Below, piece after piece: positions 6,141 through 13,200 of a stretch of DNA of 15,704 nt (position 1 is its first letter; every line of letters begins with the position of its first letter). Position numbers and translations under genes: made by a program. The notes below the pieces were generated by a model. The model made no database searches and was not told the origin of the DNA. It saw only the letters and a program-made list of their open reading frames with translations. Location of the stretch: the NCBI GenBank assembly GCA_031401815.1, contig JANNRW010000178.1, positions 1-15,704 of the forward strand. Reading direction: 5' to 3'. Source of the DNA: JANNRW01 sp031401815 (lineage in GTDB: Bacteria; Desulfobacterota; Desulfuromonadia; Geobacterales; DSM-12255).

Positions 6141-7250
6141 TTAATAACAGACCTTGGAAACAAGTTCATAAGCAAGTACATGTTTTACACCTGTTGTAGC
6201 TTCAAAATAACCGGTAACAGTCAGCGGCAACAGACAACCTGAATAGGTCACCCCGGAACAACCCCAATCAAAGCCAAGAGAGCCTCCCCCCTTGATATTG
6301 GCTCCGACTTTTATTCTGTTACCCATGAACACCCCTTCGACCAGACCGGTTACTGTAAATTGGACTTCCCCGGTAACTGTTTCGTCACAACCTTTCCGGC
6401 AGGGATCATTTCCCATCTTGTATTTTGCTGTCGGCGCTATTGACAGCTCAATAAATGCTGGAAATTCCAACAGTTCAATATCAGTATAGGGCACACGTAA
6501 CGACACTTCATATCCGCAGCGTCCAGTAAAAGTTACTGACGCTGAAGCAGTCTGGTTTAAGCCGTCTTGCAGCATGCCGTTTCCTTCGCAGCAGCGTTTG
6601 ATTTCCTGTAGATCATAAGAAACTTTCATCTCAGGCGTTTTAGGAATGCATCCTGCTTTAAATGGTGAACTCTTGATAACTCCGTCAATTGCTTCCTTTA
6701 TCTTGTCAATATTAAATTCCGCGATTTTTACTCCCAAACCGACATTTTGATCTGGTACTTTCCTCCCCTGACATTTTCCACTTCCATCACACTTGTCCTC
6801 GAAACCGAACGTGCCGTCATGGGAAGTGCACTGCTTGCCGTCGTTGCATTGTTTGCCGATGTTTTTCGGCTTGATCACGCAGATCTGATCCTGACACTCT
6901 TCCTGGGCGCAAAATGATCCCTTGCCGGTTGAACAAGGTGTGCCATCAACCCTGCATTCACAAGGATTAACAGAAGGTAGTGGTGTTGATATCTTGGGAG
7001 GGATCACACTAGCACTAGTTGATTCCATGACCGGAAAGAACACCCTGTCAACCCAAAGTTCAGAAGTCGATATGGGTGGAAGTGGCGGATCGGAATTGGT
7101 CGGAGGGGCATCTGTTATGGTTTCCTCACACAGATACGGAATCGTCACATAAAACGGGGCATTTTTTCTGACCTTCTTCTGCTGCGGCGTATTTGGACAG
7201 ATGGTTGCATTGCCATCGTTATTTACCAGCACGTTCTTGTAACAGATTTT
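6141..7250 (-). other. Cysteine-rich C-terminal region of the giant protein
   Basis: About 22 cysteines in the last 365 residues, against about eight in the preceding 2800. The middle (about 6965-6775) has the spacing CNDGKQCTSHD, then KCDGSGKCQG. It matches the CxDGxxCTxxDxCxxGxCxG signature seen in secreted proteins of myxobacteria and relatives (from memory). The last roughly 200 residues form an unassigned strand- and glycine-rich domain with its own cysteine pairs (KRCCEG, DPCRKGC, DWGCSG) and the ending SKVCY. Many disulfides are expected, which fits the DsbA-like gene downstream. Confidence 0.7.
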
Positions 7251-10200
7251 TGCGACTGTGGTAGTTCCGGCACCCTTCTGTACAGCCTTGAGCAGCTTGG
7301 CAGTGGCTTTCATGGCGATGGATGGATCCGCAACTACTGCGCTTCGACGGGTCACCCGGAAAGGGACTTTCACCTTCTGCATGGCATTAAGCCGGGCAGG
7401 AATGGCCGAGAGCATCACTTCGATATCATAGTCATCCACGCTTTTCGGAAAATCAATGGTGAGGTCGTCAGTTGCGATCAGACCGTAATTACTGAGCTGA
7501 TATTCACCGCTGTAGAGCTGACCGGGTTCCAGGAGCGGCAGCGTAATATTACCCGGCTCGGCAACGAGCACCGGGGTAGGAACATCGGTTTCAAACGTCT
7601 GGGTGATTCTTATGTCATAACGGTCTTCGATCACGACCGGAGTTACGCTCCACTCAACGTTGACCAGAGTTACTTCAACTGCCACCGGTACCATCACTGT
7701 AATTCCCGGTTCGACAATAAATGAGCCGGAAGTCGGCCTGGAGCCGGGAGCACTCAGATGGAACGAGTAGCGCCCCTCCGGTATGTCGAAGAAGATGACC
7801 GAACCGTCGCTGCCGGTTGCCTGGGTATACATGAGATCCATCCGGGACTGGTTCTGGATCGTAACCGAAGCATTCGCCACCTTGCTCATCAACTCGGAGA
7901 GCACGCTGAACATGACATTACCGACGCTGTTACTGGTAATGGTTACCTGAATATTGTAGGTAAAGGGGGTATGATTATCCGCGTATATGACAATTCGGTC
8001 GTCATAAACCCCTGGAGCAACAGTTTCGCCCGGCCTGATTACCAGGCCGATTTCTCTACTCCCGCCAGACGGGATATCGCCCAGATTCATATCCTGCGAA
8101 AGCGTTATCCAGGGGAGCGAAGGTTTTTCCAGACGTCCGTTTTTCAGGGCCTCCATACCGTCATTGGTAATTCTGAAACCTGCCCCTTTCTGCGTCCCTT
8201 TTGTTATTCCCATGTCGATAAAGGAGGGTGAGATAGAGATTAACGGGACTGGATCGAAAACAGAGACATTAATGACAACCTGCCTGTTCAAACCTTCTGC
8301 TGTATTTATGGAGAGAGTAACCGAGCCCGGAGCCGCTGTAGTGCCAACCGGTGTCAGTATAATATTAACCTGACGAATCTCGTTTCCGGCAAGTCTGGCA
8401 TCAGTATTACCCTCTAGAGTCGCCTGAACTCCACCAGCTGAGGTCAAGGCAAAAGAGAGCCCTGTCAAGGGTGCCAATGAAAGATTGCTGACGGTTATGG
8501 GGAAGGCATAGGTCTGGCCTTTAAGAATTGATATATTGCCACCTGCCGGGGAGACCCTCAAGCCGATGATACTGAACTGGGCCTGCATTGGCCGGTCGGT
8601 GATTTCGGGATGAACGGCCCAGACCGAGTAGGAACCGGTTTCATAGGCAGCCGGTGTAAAGGTATGACTGAATGAGCCATCCAGAGATGTTGTCAAGAGC
8701 CAGGAACGGTCAAACCCACCAACCGATACCACCAGCCTGACCGGCACAGCCGCCATTGGCTCTCCTGTATCGACATGCAGAGCCTGACCGGTAATCAGAA
8801 CCGGCTCAGCCTGACGATAAACCGTACTCTCAATACGCGCCAGAGCCCGATAGGAGATCACCGGAGTAAACTCAACGGGCAATGAACCGGCTACCGTAAC
8901 CGGACTCCCTGTTTTCAAACCCGGTGCCATAACTTGATCAGGTTCACCATATGCATACCAGAGGTTCCGGATCTCTGCATGCAGGGACATGGTATCTGAT
9001 ACGGTGTAGGGAACCATGAACTGGATCGGATCGGCAATAAATGATCCACCCGGTTCGATCCTGGCAACAGCATAAGCTCCACGGTCAAGAAGATTTGAGC
9101 CAACGCGCTGGTTGAGATTCCCCTGCGCCAGGATATTACCATCCTGATCTTTGAGATAAACAACAACCTGACTAGTGGGACCACTGTTTTCACTCGTTAC
9201 AATCTCGCTTGTCACCGACCCGATATTATTTACCTTGAGCCGGACAGAAGCCAGTGTGCCTCTCTTCATCGGTTCATTGAACAGTTCAAGAGCCGAACCG
9301 GAGCCTTGCACTGAAACCAGTGAACTTCGTGATATTTTGACAGTCGTACCTGCAACCGGAGTCTGGATTGATGAAATAACTACCGGAACGAGCTGCGAAA
9401 CATCACTGTCACTAGCTGCAACTTTCGATATTTCCAGAGGGGTACCTGGAGTCAGCAAAAAAGGGCCGGTCAGAACGCTTTCAGGCAGGGCACCAATCTT
9501 TAATGCCAGAGCATCGATAGTTACACCGGCTGTAGCTGTTGCATTGAGTGTCAGGATGACCGGTACAGACTCAAGCAGACCGCGATGCAACAGAGCACCA
9601 CTCTTTAGTGCAAGGGAGATCTCGGGCAGGGTAACTTCACGTACCGGGCTTTCCGTTCCGATACTGCTTACAGCTGAAATGCCGTACCTGACTGATCCGC
9701 CTGAATAATAGCCATCAGTGAAGCTTGTGGATATAGTCGGCACCTGGTTGATTACGGAGCCGTTACGGTAGATGTAATAACCTTGCAGACCTGCTTCGCC
9801 CGCCTCCCAGGAAAGGGAGGGTTTGCCTTCATCCACGCGGCTTAAGTTGAGATTCCTGACCGGAGCAACAGGGAAGCTGATGTCGACTGTTTCCGAGGGC
9901 TGACTCTCATTCCCCAGGGAATCGACCGAAGTGATGGCGTAATAGCGCTGGCCAATGGCAGGTGATGGATCGAGCGCCGGGCTGCCGTTGAAATTGGCGA
10001 TATTAGTCAGCCCGTAAATATCAATAATGGTTCCGCCAGATCGGTAGAAACGATAGAATGCAGGCGCTTCAACTGTCGGGAGCGGCGCACTCCATGCAGC
10101 AAGGACACCGTTACCGGTAAGTGAGAGTTGAAGACCGGAAGGTACTGGCGGGGGTGTCCCATCGGTGAGAACCAGCCCCTCCTCACTTCGCCCGCCTTCA

Positions 10201-13200
10201 CTCTGAAGCAAGCCAATCGCACTTACAGAGTAGCGGTACTCACCATCTGCCGGAGTTGTATCGGTATAAGTAGCAAGAGCATCTCCGGAAACATTTGCAA
10301 CTAAAGCTCCTTCTGCAACATTGGCTGCTCTCCGGTAAATATTGTAGCCAACTGCGTCAGCAACCTTGTTCCAGCTGATACGGGCGCCTCTACCCCTTGC
10401 AGGCATGACAACCGGCTTGTCAGGGATAATCGGCGCAGGGGGGGTGTTCTGATAGAGAAGCAGTGTCGCCCCCCCCTTGATTCCGGTCCCCTTGTTGCCG
10501 AAACGATCCGTACTGTCGAGCAGCCTGAACTGGGCATTACCATCCGGGAGAGTTGCAGCATCAACCAGGCCGTTCCAGTGAACTCCATTGTCGCCGGAAA
10601 CAAGGCCGGTGACCGGGACGCCGGAACCTGAAACAGAGCGTAGTTCAAGAGCAGGGGTTGAAGCTGACGGTTCATCCAGAACCAGGCTGACTGCGACCGG
10701 CCCGGCAGTCGTACTGAGCGCTTTCGCAGGTGCCAGGATCTCGGCTGTTGGCCCTTTTACGTCCAGAACCGGCCCCCCCCCCAGGCTTTGTCCACGGTTT
10801 GCGGACAGATCCTTACCGGAGAATTTCCAGGTTGTAGCCCCATGAATAGATGAAGAGTCGATAGTGAAAATACCATCAAAATGGGTATCGTCACGCTTGT
10901 TCAAACTCACAATTAACGGTGCACCGGCCGAAGATTCAAGGCTGAAGAAAGGAATTGCAGTTAAAAGTTTGTTGACTACGAGAGCGATCTTCATCTCCCC
11001 CGGCCCATAAATATTGTCCGGGGTAACCGAGCCGTCACTTTTGGAAATAATTACCGCTTCTGCAGCCGGCAGAGTTCGGTCAGTTTTAACCGGGATCACG
11101 CTGGAGAGCGGACTTTCATTCCCTGATGTATCAACTGCGGTTACGGCATAATAGCGTAAAACATCATCCGGCGGCAGATACTCGCGCAAGGGGGTAACAA
11201 TCAGATCGGTATTGATTTTGCTGACCCCGGCATCATTTTTCGACGAAAATAGTGTCAGGCTCGTATACAGGAAGTAACCTCTTGCAGACTCTCCTGCTCC
11301 TGGCTGCCACGAGAACTGAACTGTCCCGGCTGAAAGTTGCGTCGCAGTCAGGCTGACCGGCGCAGGAGGAGTTCCGGTGTCAACCAGCACCCGATAGTCT
11401 GCGCTGTAAGCTGAATCGCCCCCCCGGTTACCGGCTTTGACGGCCAGAGCATTATTCCCTTCCACCAGGATTACCCGTTCAAAATTGAAGGCGCTGTTCA
11501 CCGGATACTGAGACGCTACTACCATGCCGTTAACCTTGAGATGTACCTGGGCACCCTGTTGTGCTGTACCGGCAAGATTCACAAGATAGACAGGTTGACT
11601 CTGGGCAACAGTATGCCCGTTGATAACCGGCAAAGGCGGCGGAGCGAGAGTGACAACTACGGGAACTGTGGCCGAAGTCTGGTTTCCTGGCTGGTCATAG
11701 GCAGTGATTCTGACTGTATGGTTGCCGTCAGCAATCTCATATACATTCCAGAGGAAATCCAGAAAACCTCCGGTCGCAGTATGGATAAGCGCTTCATCAA
11801 TCCAGAGTTCAATCCGATGCATGGCGACACTGTCTGAGGCAGTTGCAGTGATTGCAACAGGCGCCTTGATGACCTGATTCGCATACAGATTCATGCTGGT
11901 GATCAACGGAGGGGTTGTGTCGCTGCGCGGCGTAGCAGCAATGCTCTGGACATCTCTGCGCTCTGCCCCGTTGGTGCTTAGACTGGTAACTGCATACTGG
12001 TAGACAACGTCGTTCAAAAGTCCGGTATCAGTAAACGAAGTCACGTTCTGGCTCCGGATGAGTTGCATGCTCTCCACACTGGTCTGCATGGGTCCACCGG
12101 CCAGACGGTAGATATTGTAAGCCTTCAGATGGGGGGATGGAAGTGCTGTCCAGGAGAGAGAAATACTGCTGTTCCCGCTGACAGCTTTTAGTCCGACAGG
12201 ATTTGCAAGCCTGGTCACTGCCATGACAACTGCGCCACTACTCTCTCGTCCGCCACTGTCTTTGACAGTTACCTTGAAGCGGTAACTTGTTGCATCAGCC
12301 AGACCCTTTACAGTAAAGCCTGAAGCTGTGCCCGAAATTGCACTGCCACTGTCATAGCCTTGACCTGCATCCATGTAGACCGTCTGTCCGGCAAGATCAT
12401 TGCTCGTGTTGGCGCTTGGCACCCAGGAAAGAATGACCTGATTGCCATCAGCCAGAATGTAGCGGGCAGCGGCATTTAATCCCGTAACATCCTCGGGTGG
12501 CAATGTATCAACCGGTACTGCTGTGGCGCTGTTTACGCTGCTCTGGGCATTACCGCTGCTATCCACCGGTGTAAGGGCAAAATAGTAGCGGGTGCCGCTG
12601 GCAAGCCCGGTTACTGTGGAAGAGCGCGTCCCCCTGTTGACCATGCTTGCCGGAGTCAGCGCTGACACCGTACTGAAATCGGCTGTTGCGTAATAGGCGC
12701 GATAATATGCCAGATCATCCGGCTCTTGATAGGATGGCCAGCTTAAAGTAACCTCTGTCCCCTTCCCTCTGCCGTCTGCTACCAGCGCTCCGATAGCCAA
12801 CTGTGGAGGGGGATTTGTATCGCAGAGGATATCAAGCACTCTGGTTGTCGTATTGCCAAGAGTGTCAGCTGCTGTGAATACCAGCCGATTTGTGAGACCA
12901 TCAGTCAGGGTAACATCACGAGACCAGGTTCCTGACTGATTCGTGGCATCAAAGATTATTTCTCCGTTCAGTCTGACAATACTCCCCGGCTCTTTCCTCC
13001 CTGACAAAGTCTGTGTAACTGTGCGAGCCGGATTCGCAAAAACATCTATGTAAAAAAGCGGAGGGGTGGAATCAAGAGTGACTACAGGGAACGGCATTGC
13101 TGGCGGAGAATCATTTCCAAAAGAGTCGCGAGCAGTTACAAACAGTGAATTGGCCCCCTCTGCCAGAGGATAGAGGTAACTCCATATCGTCTCCGGGCCC

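Noticed and set aside
6071..6181. N-terminal extension of the 196-residue gene up to 6181
   Set aside because: It would overlap the end of the giant gene, lacks a ribosome binding site, and places 37 residues before an obvious signal peptide with AAGGAG.
7758..8231. Plus-strand open frame of 157 residues
   Set aside because: It overlaps the Ig-like and regulatory-like part of the giant gene on the other strand, with no support for translation.
9175..9708. Plus-strand open frame of 177 residues
   Set aside because: It lies wholly inside the giant gene, has no signal, domain or ribosome binding site, and its composition is the antisense of Ser/Thr/Gly-rich repeats.
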